The translations under genes were made by a program, and so were the position numbers. From Neobacillus bataviensis (GTDB taxonomy: Bacteria > Bacillota > Bacilli > Bacillales_B > DSM-18226): a stretch of 64,000 nucleotides of DNA. Of this stretch, positions 48,634 through 56,751 are shown in pieces (positions within the stretch are counted from its first letter, which is position 1; every line of letters starts with the position of its first letter). The stretch is from NCBI RefSeq assembly GCF_019969725.1, contig NZ_JAHXYW010000012.1, forward strand, positions 62,001 through 126,000, given 5' to 3'. The notes under the pieces were generated by a model. The model searched no databases. It was given only the letters and a program-made list of their open reading frames with translations, and had not been told where the DNA came from.

Positions 48634-49569
48634 TTATTTAAAAAAGGAACCTCTTTTTTTTCCCTTTAAGAGATCGCCTGTCCAGCCTTTGACTTTCAAA
48701 TAACCATACAGCAAGAGAGTCGTAAGGATTACCAGGATAAAGGCAAATAAATATCCATGTCTCCATCCAAGCTCCGGCATATACTTGAAATTCATTCCCC
48801 ACAAGGCCCCGTAAGCCATTATCGGAGTGAAGATAATTGTGATGACCGTTAGGGTTTTCATGATTTCATTGCCGCGATGAGAGGAAATCACTTCTTCTAA
48901 ATTAATAATCGAGTCGATTTCATGTTCATATTCGTTGAGCAGGACAACTGCCCGTTCAATCCGCCTGCATGTTCTTGTAAATATTTCTCCTCTTGATACT
49001 TCTTCAAAGTCCGCTTCCTCAATCCCCATTTTTAATTCGCGTATTGGAATCAGCAGACTTTTCCAAACCAGCAGCTCATGCCGGCGCCGATAGACTTTTT
49101 CGAGAATTCCTGTCTCATTTCTATTACGAATGCTCCATATGAGGGTTTTTAGCTCCACTTCAAATTGATCGATCTCCACCAGCATTTCATTCATCAGTTC
49201 TCCCAGAAAAATGAAGAATCCATCCACGGCATGTTCCGTTCGATTGATTTGCCTGACAAGAAATTCAAGATTGATATGTTTAAACGTAGTAAGGGCAAGG
49301 TCCACGGTGATCCATTGATCCTCTGTTACATAAAAATGAAAAATCTTATAATCTTGATCGTCTTCAAAACTTTGCTGATAGATAAGCGATCCATAAACCA
49401 CCTTTTCTCCGTTTTCGGGGGCTTTCACTCTCAAATAATTGCTGCGATTATCCCGTACCTTTTTGAGCCATTCACTGCCATCCTGTAAGAGGAGCGGCTT
49501 AATTCGCTCCATGTCGTTTGCACTGAATTGAGACCATTTCCACCTTTTGGACCGATTATATTTTTTCAT
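48634..49569 (-). CDS. CorA-family magnesium transporter
   Basis: 311 residues from ATG 49569 (MKKYNRSKRW), with AAAGGAG upstream. A large cytoplasmic domain (1-245) precedes two C-terminal membrane segments; the pore motif GMN is present in ALWGMNFKYMPEL. Similar to B. subtilis YfjQ. A sigma-B-like promoter lies upstream, so uptake or balance of magnesium under stress is a likely role. Confidence 0.9.
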   Translation of the reverse strand: MKKYNRSKRWKWSQFSANDMERIKPLLLQDGSEWLKKVRDNRSNYLRVKAPENGEKVVYGSLIYQQSFEDDQDYKIFHFYVTEDQWITVDLALTTFKHINLEFLVRQINRTEHAVDGFFIFLGELMNEMLVEIDQFEVELKTLIWSIRNRNETGILEKVYRRRHELLVWKSLLIPIRELKMGIEEADFEEVSRGEIFTRTCRRIERAVVLLNEYEHEIDSIINLEEVISSHRGNEIMKTLTVITIIFTPIMAYGALWGMNFKYMPELGWRHGYLFAFILVILTTLLLYGYLKVKGWTGDLLKGKKRGSFFK

Positions 49570-49602
49570 AACGTCTCCTTTCGGCAACCATTTTCTATCT
49601 AA

Positions 49603-49628
49603 TTCCCCGTTTTTGAAAAAAATAAAAC
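49603..49628 (-). promoter_or_regulatory. Sigma-B promoter of corA-like gene
   Basis: Minus strand: -35 GTTTTA (49623-49628), 14 bp, -10 GGGGAA (49603-49608). Confidence 0.65.
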
Positions 49629-49632
49629 TTAC

Positions 49633-49658
49633 GTTTCATTCGGAATGCAAATGGGTAT
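49633..49658 (+). promoter_or_regulatory. Sigma-B promoter of small stress membrane protein
   Basis: -35 GTTTCA (49633-49638), 14 bp, -10 GGGTAT (49653-49658). Divergent -35 elements are 4 bp apart, as at 45446/45451. Confidence 0.8.
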
Positions 49659-49709
49659 TTAACTGTTAAATAGCCATTGAAAGCTATTGAAAAGCTAAAG
49701 GAGGCCTTG

Positions 49710-49982
49710 ATGATGAAAACAACGCTGCCAATTAAATCAATGATTGTTGTAGGCTTGGGGGCATCTGCTGCATGGTGGTTATCGTCAAAACCCAACCGGA
49801 TAAAAGCTGAAAGCAAGCTTCGCGATTTGAAACGAAAAGTAAAACCGACCCCCTTTCATAAAAGCGAAAATCTCCCAATCGAAAAAGGAGGGGTCCCGCA
49901 TCCCCATGATGTGGAGGATAATAAAATGGTAGACGAGGGAGCTTTGTATTCCGTGAAATTCTATAATGAGAAAATGCAATAA
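49710..49982 (+). CDS. Small single-pass protein under sigma-B control
   Basis: About 90 residues from ATG 49710 (or 49713), with AAAGGAGG 5-8 bases upstream. One membrane segment (about 8-24, IVVGLGASAAWWL), then a basic and polar tail with a Pro/His stretch (GGVPHPHDVED). I do not recognise the family; its promoter suggests a general stress role. Confidence 0.65.
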   Translation: MMKTTLPIKSMIVVGLGASAAWWLSSKPNRIKAESKLRDLKRKVKPTPFHKSENLPIEKGGVPHPHDVEDNKMVDEGALYSVKFYNEKMQ

Positions 49983-49988
49983 TCGAAA

Positions 49989-50018
49989 GTTGAGGCATGC
50001 GTGCCTCAACTCATTTTT
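49989..50018 (+). terminator. Terminator after small stress gene
   Basis: AGTTGAGGCA pairs with TGCCTCAACT around TGCG, followed by CATTTTTT. The next gene starts only 14 bases later, so read-through may feed it. Confidence 0.85.
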
Positions 50019-50031
50019 TGTGGGGTGAAAA

Positions 50032-50778
50032 ATGAATCTACTTTTCTTATTCATCTATTTCATCATCATTCTAGTGGTTATCGAAATTCACGTTATACTA
50101 TTTCAGCTAACCGGTCTTAAAGTGGAGGTTTCCAGGTTTCAGGTTATTTCGATGATGACTGGCACCGGCTTTACGACAGGAGAATCCGAGCTAATCTTGG
50201 GCCATCCGGTCCGAAGGAAACTCGCCACCTTCCTCATCCTCTTTGGCGCCTTCTCCCTGGCCGTCATCATTTCATCGATTAGCAATTTCCTATCAGATGA
50301 GCTGAGTATGGAAGAAGTATTGTATGTGGGCGGGGCCATCCTACTGGCATTTGGCGGATTAAAGCTTTCCTGGGCAAAGAAGAAACTGGCAGGGTTGTTT
50401 AATCGAAAAATGAAACAGAATGTGGAGCTGGCCGATTTGCCCATACGCGAAGTATTTTTAACAAATAGTGAGGATCTCTTGCTTAACCTTCATATGTTTG
50501 AGGAATCTTTTGCTGTTTCAAAAACACTGAAGCAAGCGATAAATGACATTGACCAGTTGGACTTCGTCGTATTGTTTATCAAACGAGGTGACTTGATTAT
50601 TCGAAAAAATGTCTATCATTCCGAAATACACGAAGGCGACCAAATCTTTCTATTTGGCGATAAGGAGGTCATCCTTCGGGAATTTAAACAGGCTATTACC
50701 ATCATGGAGAAGAAATTGGAGAATATCCCCCATTCAATAGAAAATCAACAAGGAGCAATAACACAGTCAAAAAAATAG
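50032..50778 (+). CDS. Membrane protein with C-terminal RCK_C (TrkA-C) domain
   Basis: 248 residues. An N-terminal hydrophobic segment (2-26), then SMMTGTGFTTGESELI, which resembles the GFTTG pore loop of TrkH/KtrB channels, two more hydrophobic segments (62-82, 94-110), and a cytoplasmic RCK_C domain (about 135-225; LDFVVLFIKRGDLIIRKN, IHEGDQIFLFG). It could be a small potassium or ion-transport subunit or regulator; this is inference. GGGGTG precedes the ATG. No own sigma-B promoter was seen. Confidence 0.75.
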   Translation: MNLLFLFIYFIIILVVIEIHVILFQLTGLKVEVSRFQVISMMTGTGFTTGESELILGHPVRRKLATFLILFGAFSLAVIISSISNFLSDELSMEEVLYVGGAILLAFGGLKLSWAKKKLAGLFNRKMKQNVELADLPIREVFLTNSEDLLLNLHMFEESFAVSKTLKQAINDIDQLDFVVLFIKRGDLIIRKNVYHSEIHEGDQIFLFGDKEVILREFKQAITIMEKKLENIPHSIENQQGAITQSKK

Positions 50779-50806
50779 CAATCCAATCAAGGATTGCTAT
50801 TTTTTC
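50774..50806. terminator. Terminator between RCK_C and mechanosensitive channel genes
   Basis: AATAGCAATCC (50774-50784) pairs with GGATTGCTATT (50791-50801), with A and T runs on the two sides. Confidence 0.88.
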
Positions 50807-50814
50807 TTGAACTC

Positions 50815-52314
50815 TTATATTCTATTATTTTGATCCATTTTATTGTCCAGCTTCCGCAAATACTTGGAAGCAAAGTCTCTGCCGCCAAGACCAAACGCCA
50901 GGCCAAACGCTAAGGCTAATCCGCCTAAAACAAGGATGAAGGCAGCATTGACAATTGAATGGGCCAAGCCAATTTGGTCTAATGCCATAAAGACAGTAAT
51001 CGTGAAAATGGCATATTTGGCGAACGATGCTAAGGTTCTGGAGTAGGTATTTTTTAAAATATTTTGTAAAATGCGTTCTACTAAATTTCCAACATATAAT
51101 CCAATTCCCAAGATCACAAGAGCGGCAAATAGCATTGGTAAATAGGCAATTACTCCGGTTGCCAGGGTCACCAGGAAGTCCAGGCCAACAATTTGCAGGG
51201 CTTCCACCGTAAATAAGAGAACAACAACTATTTTTACCAGCAATCCCACGATTTTCGATAAGCTGTACTTGGATTGCTCAGGCTTAACGGAGCCAATCCC
51301 CATTTGCTGGAACAAATGATCAAAACGTAAACGCCACAGCATTTGCGCGACCAGTTTTTCCACCCATTTCCCCAAGGTTATGCCAGCTAAAATCAGTATG
51401 ACGGCCACTGCAATATTTGGAAGCAGTGTGACCACGTTATGAAGCATGGCAACAGCTGGTTCGGAAACCCCTTTTAAATCTAGTTTCTCCAAAGCAGTGA
51501 TGATCGTTGGAATTAAGATTAAGATAAACGAGATGTTTCCTGCAATAATGGAAAGGCTCGTCCCTTCCACCTTCAGTCCAAAACGTTCACCCAATTTCTC
51601 AGTCCCAATACTGCTTAAAAAATTGGTCAAAATATCACGGACGATTTTCGCAATCAGCCAGCCGACCAATACGATAAGTGCGGCTGCAAACAGTTTCGGA
51701 ATAAAGGAAAGCAGGCCTGACAAAATTCCCGCGACCGGCTCTGATACCCCTTCCAGCTGCAATGCACCCAAAACACCTGGCAAGAATAATAAAAGAACAA
51801 AATAGAACAGCGCTTTGGCGATACTATTAATCTTATTTTGGGCACTCGTTTCCGATTCCGCCATCCTCCAGCCGACTAATCTTTGTTGTAAATGGAACAT
51901 GGCAGACGCTTTATGAAAAAGCATACGAAGGAGCGTTGCCACCGCCCAGGCAAGCAGTAAAATCAGCGCTGCTTTTAAAAGATTGGGAATCGCACCGGTT
52001 ATCGCCGATAGCATTCCCACTAGCGGCGTCGCAATAAAGCTCAAGCTCAGCATGTTAAAAAAGATAATCCAAACGACAACCAATAAAAGATAGTAAACAA
52101 TTTTCCCTACTATTTTTTCAGAAGAGTATTTTCGCTTACTGAAATTAGAAAAAAGCTTATTATCCAAGCTTGTTTTCTTTAAGGCTGCCTCCACCCCTTT
52201 TCCGATAAATTTGGCAATGATCCAGCCAATCAGCAGGACAATAAGAGCAAATAGCAGGTTTGGAAGCTTGTCCAGGTAGGTGTACCACCCTAGCATCATA
52301 TCGTGTGTATTCAT
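50815..52314 (-). CDS. Mechanosensitive ion channel family protein with repeated TM helices
   Basis: 499 residues from ATG 52314 (MNTHDMMLGWY), with AAAGGAG 8 bases upstream. The sequence repeats the unit PNLLxALIVLLxGWxIAK (near 18, 105, 205, 300, 390) that defines the conserved TM-helix (CmpX-like) group of MscS-related proteins, then a final AFGLAFGLGGRDFASKYL block, the MscS pore-like end. Opening under osmotic stress is the usual role. A sigma-B promoter lies upstream. Confidence 0.85.
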   Translation of the reverse strand: MNTHDMMLGWYTYLDKLPNLLFALIVLLIGWIIAKFIGKGVEAALKKTSLDNKLFSNFSKRKYSSEKIVGKIVYYLLLVVVWIIFFNMLSLSFIATPLVGMLSAITGAIPNLLKAALILLLAWAVATLLRMLFHKASAMFHLQQRLVGWRMAESETSAQNKINSIAKALFYFVLLLFLPGVLGALQLEGVSEPVAGILSGLLSFIPKLFAAALIVLVGWLIAKIVRDILTNFLSSIGTEKLGERFGLKVEGTSLSIIAGNISFILILIPTIITALEKLDLKGVSEPAVAMLHNVVTLLPNIAVAVILILAGITLGKWVEKLVAQMLWRLRFDHLFQQMGIGSVKPEQSKYSLSKIVGLLVKIVVVLLFTVEALQIVGLDFLVTLATGVIAYLPMLFAALVILGIGLYVGNLVERILQNILKNTYSRTLASFAKYAIFTITVFMALDQIGLAHSIVNAAFILVLGGLALAFGLAFGLGGRDFASKYLRKLDNKMDQNNRI

Positions 52315-52349
52315 GAATTCATCTCCTTTTATCTTGGTTGATAACTGTA

Positions 52350-52374
52350 ATACCCTCGATATTTTTTTTAAAAC
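52350..52374 (-). promoter_or_regulatory. Sigma-B promoter of mechanosensitive channel gene
   Basis: Minus strand: -35 GTTTTA (52369-52374), 13 bp, -10 GGGTAT (52350-52355). Confidence 0.85.
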
Positions 52375-52448
52375 CACCGATTTGAAGCAGCTAAAATTAT
52401 TTTTCCAGACACATATAGTAGAAGGAATTTAATTTTCAAAAAAGTGAG

Positions 52449-52474
52449 GTTTCAAATCTTTTTCCCATGGGAAT
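52449..52474 (+). promoter_or_regulatory. Sigma-B promoter of lipoprotein-csbD-YflT operon
   Basis: -35 GTTTCA (52449-52454), 14 bp, -10 GGGAAT (52469-52474). Confidence 0.75.
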
Positions 52475-52516
52475 ACAATCTGTGCACGATAAAACCAACA
52501 AAAGGAGTTGAAAGGG

Positions 52517-52756
52517 ATGGGTCAGAAGAAGAGATTACTCGTGGGAGGACTGGCTGCTTTATTAACCTTTGGTGGTTTAGCCGGATGTGGTGATGGAGTA
52601 GACCAAGATAACGGGATCAGCGACGGCGAGCAAAAGGACCAGATTGATCAGGATACCAAGGATAACGCCAAGGGCGCCGTAGAGGATGCGAAGCAAAATA
52701 TGAAGGAAGCAATGAAAAATGTCGAGACGAAAATGGAAGAAAACGATAAAAACTAA
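52517..52756 (+). CDS. Small lipoprotein of the sigma-B operon
   Basis: 79 residues from ATG 52517 (MGQKKRLLVGG), with AAAGGAG 9 bases upstream. Lipobox LAGC at about 20-23; then an acidic Asp/Gln/Lys region and a helical tail with KGAVEDAKQNMKEAMKNVE, similar in character to apolipoprotein-like stress proteins and CsbD. Unknown function. First gene of a probable three-gene operon with csbD and a YflT-type gene. Confidence 0.75.
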   Translation: MGQKKRLLVGGLAALLTFGGLAGCGDGVDQDNGISDGEQKDQIDQDTKDNAKGAVEDAKQNMKEAMKNVETKMEENDKN

Positions 52757-52771
52757 AGGAGGAAACATTCG

Positions 52772-52942
52772 ATGAATAAAGATGAAGTAAAAGGAAATTT
52801 TGATCAGGTAAAAGGAGAAGCGAAGGAGCAAATGGGCCGATTAACTGATGATCATTCCAAGGTGGCAGAAGGCAAGCTGGATAAGGCAAAAGGTAAATTA
52901 CGAGAATCTTATGGGAAAGTAAAAGAAAATCTATCGAAATAA
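52772..52942 (+). CDS. csbD: CsbD family stress protein
   Basis: 56 residues; ATG at 52772 with AAAGGAGG 8 bases upstream, 15 bases after the lipoprotein gene. The sequence has the CsbD pattern: DEVKGNFDQVKGEAKEQMG, LTDD, then KLDKAKGKLRESYGKVKE. CsbD-type proteins are small hydrophilic proteins induced by sigma-B in B. subtilis and by general stress elsewhere; no activity is known. It is too short for many gene finders. Confidence 0.88.
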   Translation: MNKDEVKGNFDQVKGEAKEQMGRLTDDHSKVAEGKLDKAKGKLRESYGKVKENLSK

Positions 52943-53003
52943 TGTCAAAGGCAGCTTATTTCTAAGAATCTATATACACATTAATTAAGAGGAGGAACTA
53001 AAC

Positions 53004-53639
53004 ATGGACAGACATGAAAAAAAGGTTGCAGGTGTTTACGCATCGGAACAAGAAGCGATTGAAGCCGTTGAGGATTTGATTGCACAGGGATACCGTAAAG
53101 ATGAAATCTCCGTGATCGGAAAAAATCTTAAACATGTGAATCATGTTACAGATGAAACAGGAGCATCTGCGGAAGATACGGCGGCCACTGGAGCCATTAC
53201 AGGGGGCACCGTCGGCGGTGTAACAGGTTTATTAGTAGGAGTTGGTGCACTTGCTATCCCTGGTGTTGGCCCAATCATCGCGGCAGGTCCGCTGGCAGCA
53301 ACCTTAATTGGGGCGTTAACAGGGGCTGGTCTTGGCGGAATAGCCGGAGCGCTGGTAGGACTGGGAATTCCGGACGATGAAGCAAAATACTATGGAAACT
53401 CCGTAGAAGAAGGAAAAATCTTGGTCTTGACTGAAAAAAGGCATACCGCTGATATCAATGATCGAAATTATCTCCCTGATAGAGAAGTTGAGCATGCTTC
53501 GGTATTGAGGGAAGAAAAAAATGGGTCGATGGCACGTAACATGGAGGAAATGCGGAAGCTCGGCAAGGAAATGAACCAATCACAATCAGAGACGGAGCTT
53601 AAGGAAGTAAATAAAACCCCAGATCCTATACAAAAATAA
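53004..53639 (+). CDS. YflT-type stress protein with glycine-zipper core
   Basis: 211 residues. Residues 6-45 are a YflT-like start (KKVAGVYASEQEAIEAVEDLI ... GYRKDEISVIGKN). Residues 60-130 are a Gly/Ala-rich hydrophobic core (GGTVGGVTGLLVGVGALAI; GALTGAGLGGIAGALVGLG), and then GIPDDEAKYYGNSVEEGKILVL, as in general stress protein 17M-like proteins. A polar tail of 65 residues ends the protein. AAGAGGAGG precedes the ATG. Probably the last gene of the sigma-B operon from 52449. Confidence 0.85.
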   Translation: MDRHEKKVAGVYASEQEAIEAVEDLIAQGYRKDEISVIGKNLKHVNHVTDETGASAEDTAATGAITGGTVGGVTGLLVGVGALAIPGVGPIIAAGPLAATLIGALTGAGLGGIAGALVGLGIPDDEAKYYGNSVEEGKILVLTEKRHTADINDRNYLPDREVEHASVLREEKNGSMARNMEEMRKLGKEMNQSQSETELKEVNKTPDPIQK

Positions 53640-53660
53640 ACATACGGCTTTCAGCCACAA

Positions 53661-53692
53661 AAAAAGAAGAGGCTCCCCAACCTCTTCTTTTT
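53661..53692. terminator. Bidirectional terminator ending the sigma-B island and the nuo operon
   Basis: AAAAAGAAGAGG (53661-53672) pairs with CCTCTTCTTTTT (53681-53692) around CTCCCCAA. It serves the convergent YflT-type gene and nuoN. Confidence 0.9.
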
Positions 53693-53727
53693 CATTAAAA
53701 TACCCCTTATATTTAACCACTTAAACC

Positions 53728-55239
53728 TCAGCTAAAAAAATCACCCAAGATGTCTAAGTTGTTGTTCATAAAATCTAATGCGATGTTTGGCATAATGCCG
53801 AACAGCACGCTACCTACGACAGCGACAATCAAGACAACAAGAATGCTTGCTGGAATCTTGAACTTGTCTTCACTTGCTGACGGGCGGAAGAAGATTTGTG
53901 TCATCACGCCGAAATAGTAGAAATAAGACACGACTGTTGTCGCAATCATGATTGACGCTAATACATAATGCGGAGTACCTACAAACGCACCTATAAAGAT
54001 ATTCAATTTGCCGATAAAGCCGGCGGTTCCCGGGAAGCCTGCCAAGGAAACCAATAAAATTCCCATCACAACAGCCAATCCTGGAGAACGGCGGTATAAC
54101 CCCGCAAAATCCGCAATCTTAGCCGAGCCGGTCTTTTCAGTCACAATCTGGATTATCGCAAATGCTCCAAGGTTCATGAACAAGTAAGCAAGCAGGTAGA
54201 ACCAGATGGAATAGAACATATTGGACGATAACGACGTTAACGCCACTAGGATATAACCTGCATGGGCGATACTGGAGTAGGCAAACATTCGTTTAATGTT
54301 CGACTGCTTTAATGCCACCACGTTACCGATAATCATCGTAGCTCCCGCGATAAACGCGATATAGTCCTGCATGTCGAGCAAAATTGGCATGGAGCCTGGA
54401 CCCTTCGTTGTCGCAGCGCCAAATACCGTTAACAGAATTCTGATGACAATCACAAAACCAGCTGTTTTAGATACTACGCTTAAGAACGCTGTAACCGGTG
54501 TCGGCGCACCTTGGTAGACATCCGGTGCCCACATATGGAACGGCGCAGCCGCCAATTTAAACGCCAGACCGACGAAAATCATCAAAAAGGATAAACCAAG
54601 CAAGTAAACATGCTGGCCATCAGTTAAACCAGATAGGCTTTGGGCAATCGCCAGCAAATTGGTAGAACCGGTTAATCCGTACACATAGCTCATCCCGAAC
54701 AACGTAATCGCAGTGGAAATACCGCCGTTGATGACGTATTTCATCGCTGATTCGTTCGACTTTAAGTTATGCTTGCGAATGCCCGCTAAAACATAGGAAG
54801 AAACAGATAACAATTCTAACCCGATAAATAACGTGATCAAATCACCGCTGGAGGCCATGAACATCGCACCGAGCAGCGCTGTTAAAAACAAATAGTAAAA
54901 CTCGCCGCGGTACTCTTCCATGCCTTCTTTTGCTTCATAGCTGACGGCAAGGAATAAAACCAGTCCCGCACCGCCAAGGAGCAGCAATTTAAAAGCAATC
55001 GCAAAACTGTCAAGGCGGAAGGTATCATCTAATATCGAAACAACAGCACCGCCCGCTAAGCTTGCAACGGAAACGATTGCCGCCGCGATCGCCGCAATGC
55101 CAATCCAGCCGAGGATGCGGCGATCCTGCCCCTTCGGCATAAATAAATCCATAATGGTAAGAAGTGCAGCAACACCAAGGATGATGAACTCCGGCATCAT
55201 GACACTCCAGTTAAACTGACTCAATGTCTCAAAACTCAT
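53728..55239 (-). CDS. nuoN: NADH-quinone oxidoreductase subunit N
   Basis: 503 residues, about 14 membrane segments, proton-pumping antiporter-type subunit. Conserved Lys-bearing helices are visible in GLAFKLAAAPFHMWAPDVYQGAPTPV and the TM8-type ALKQSNIKRMFAYSSIAHAGY. It starts six bases after the nuoM stop and is the last gene of the operon. Confidence 0.95.
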   Translation of the reverse strand: MSFETLSQFNWSVMMPEFIILGVAALLTIMDLFMPKGQDRRILGWIGIAAIAAAIVSVASLAGGAVVSILDDTFRLDSFAIAFKLLLLGGAGLVLFLAVSYEAKEGMEEYRGEFYYLFLTALLGAMFMASSGDLITLFIGLELLSVSSYVLAGIRKHNLKSNESAMKYVINGGISTAITLFGMSYVYGLTGSTNLLAIAQSLSGLTDGQHVYLLGLSFLMIFVGLAFKLAAAPFHMWAPDVYQGAPTPVTAFLSVVSKTAGFVIVIRILLTVFGAATTKGPGSMPILLDMQDYIAFIAGATMIIGNVVALKQSNIKRMFAYSSIAHAGYILVALTSLSSNMFYSIWFYLLAYLFMNLGAFAIIQIVTEKTGSAKIADFAGLYRRSPGLAVVMGILLVSLAGFPGTAGFIGKLNIFIGAFVGTPHYVLASIMIATTVVSYFYYFGVMTQIFFRPSASEDKFKIPASILVVLIVAVVGSVLFGIMPNIALDFMNNNLDILGDFFS

Positions 55240-55245
55240 CCTTCA

Positions 55246-56751
55246 TCACCCTCCCAGCCCTGGCATGATAGTCTCAAGTGTGGCTTGAAGCGGTGAGCTT
55301 AGAACACTTGGGTAAACACCGATTAACACGATTAACAACATAAGAACGACCACTGGCACGAATTCAACGCCTTTAAGGTCAACAACGCCGGTAAATTCGC
55401 GGTGTGACTTGCCAAACGTCATGCCAAGCACGGCGCGAAGCAAGTACGCTGCAGTCATAATGATGCCGATCGTACCAATGGCCGCAAGCCAAGGCATTTC
55501 TTTGAAAAGCCCTAGGAACGCCATGAATTCGCTGACAAAGCCGGACATACCAGGAAGACCAAGTGAGGCCATTGCCCCTGCTAAAAGGAAGCCTGCCGCA
55601 ACCGGCATTCCCTTCGCCATTCCGCCAAGGTTTCCAATCAAAGATGTATCGGTGCGTTCGTATAACACACCCACTAAGAAGAACAATAAGGCCGAAATTA
55701 AACCGTGTGAAATCACTTGGAAAATCGCCCCTTGAACCCCTGCCTCATTCATTGCCGCAAGTCCGATGAGGACGATTCCCATATGAGAAATCGACGAGTA
55801 AGCCAAAACCATTTTAAAGTCTGTTTGAATGAACGCAAGGAACGCCCCGTAGAGAAGGTTAATCACCCCAAGGACTGCAATCAGCGTCGCAAGAGTATCA
55901 AACTGCTCGGGGAATAGCCCCATTCCAAAACGGATTAATCCGTACGCACCAATTTTTAAAAGAATACCAGAGTGAATCATAACGACTGGCGGCGGTGCTT
56001 GTACGTGCACGCGCAGCATCCAGCTGTGCAATGGAAAAATTGGTAATTTGACTCCAAAAGCCACCAAGAGTGCGATGAGGAGGCCAAGCTTTAAGTCCCC
56101 TGAAAGCGGTGCACTTGGGTCTGCCAAGATATCTTTTAAAATATTGATATTGGTAGTGCCTGTTTTGGCAAATAGAATCATGATCACGATTAATAGGACC
56201 GCAGAGCCCAAACCGTTATAAATCAAGAAGCTGTAGGCCGCTTTTTCTTTTTCAAAATAACCCCATTTTCCGATTAAGAAGAACGTCGGAATGAGTGTAA
56301 CCTCGAAGAAAATGAAGAATAGTATTAAGTTTTCCGCTGTGAACACGCCGAGCATGCCTACTTCTAAAAGAAGGAACAGTATGAAGAATCCTTTCCATTC
56401 TTTTTTCACATAACGGGCCGCAATCGACGCGAGCGTTGCCACTACCGCTGTAAGCACGACTAACAGCAGCTGAAAGCCGCTTAACGCTAGCTCATAGTTA
56501 ACAGCGAAGTATGGCGCCTCGACATTCATGCCGCGGAAATGAATCCATTCCACTGACACGGAAAAATCACTCAAATGCTTACCTGCTAGATAGTGAGCAT
56601 ATGCTGCCAGTGATAGCAGCAGTGCCGGCAGGGTGGCCAAGAAGCCGACGATTTTGATTGATTTTTCCTGATCTTTCGGCATGAACGCTAACACGACGAT
56701 ACCTAGTAAAGGGGAGAATACTAGGATTGAAAGAATTGCATGTAAGTTCAT
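55246..56751 (-). CDS. nuoM: NADH-quinone oxidoreductase subunit M
   Basis: 501 residues, antiporter-type membrane subunit. Glu in the TM5 helix (FFEVTLIPTFFLIG) and Lys/His in GVKLPIFPLHSWMLRVHVQAPPPV, plus QTDFKMVLAYSSISHMG, match the family. The ATG overlaps the nuoL stop (ATGA). Confidence 0.95.
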   Translation of the reverse strand: MNLHAILSILVFSPLLGIVVLAFMPKDQEKSIKIVGFLATLPALLLSLAAYAHYLAGKHLSDFSVSVEWIHFRGMNVEAPYFAVNYELALSGFQLLLVVLTAVVATLASIAARYVKKEWKGFFILFLLLEVGMLGVFTAENLILFFIFFEVTLIPTFFLIGKWGYFEKEKAAYSFLIYNGLGSAVLLIVIMILFAKTGTTNINILKDILADPSAPLSGDLKLGLLIALLVAFGVKLPIFPLHSWMLRVHVQAPPPVVMIHSGILLKIGAYGLIRFGMGLFPEQFDTLATLIAVLGVINLLYGAFLAFIQTDFKMVLAYSSISHMGIVLIGLAAMNEAGVQGAIFQVISHGLISALLFFLVGVLYERTDTSLIGNLGGMAKGMPVAAGFLLAGAMASLGLPGMSGFVSEFMAFLGLFKEMPWLAAIGTIGIIMTAAYLLRAVLGMTFGKSHREFTGVVDLKGVEFVPVVVLMLLIVLIGVYPSVLSSPLQATLETIMPGLGG

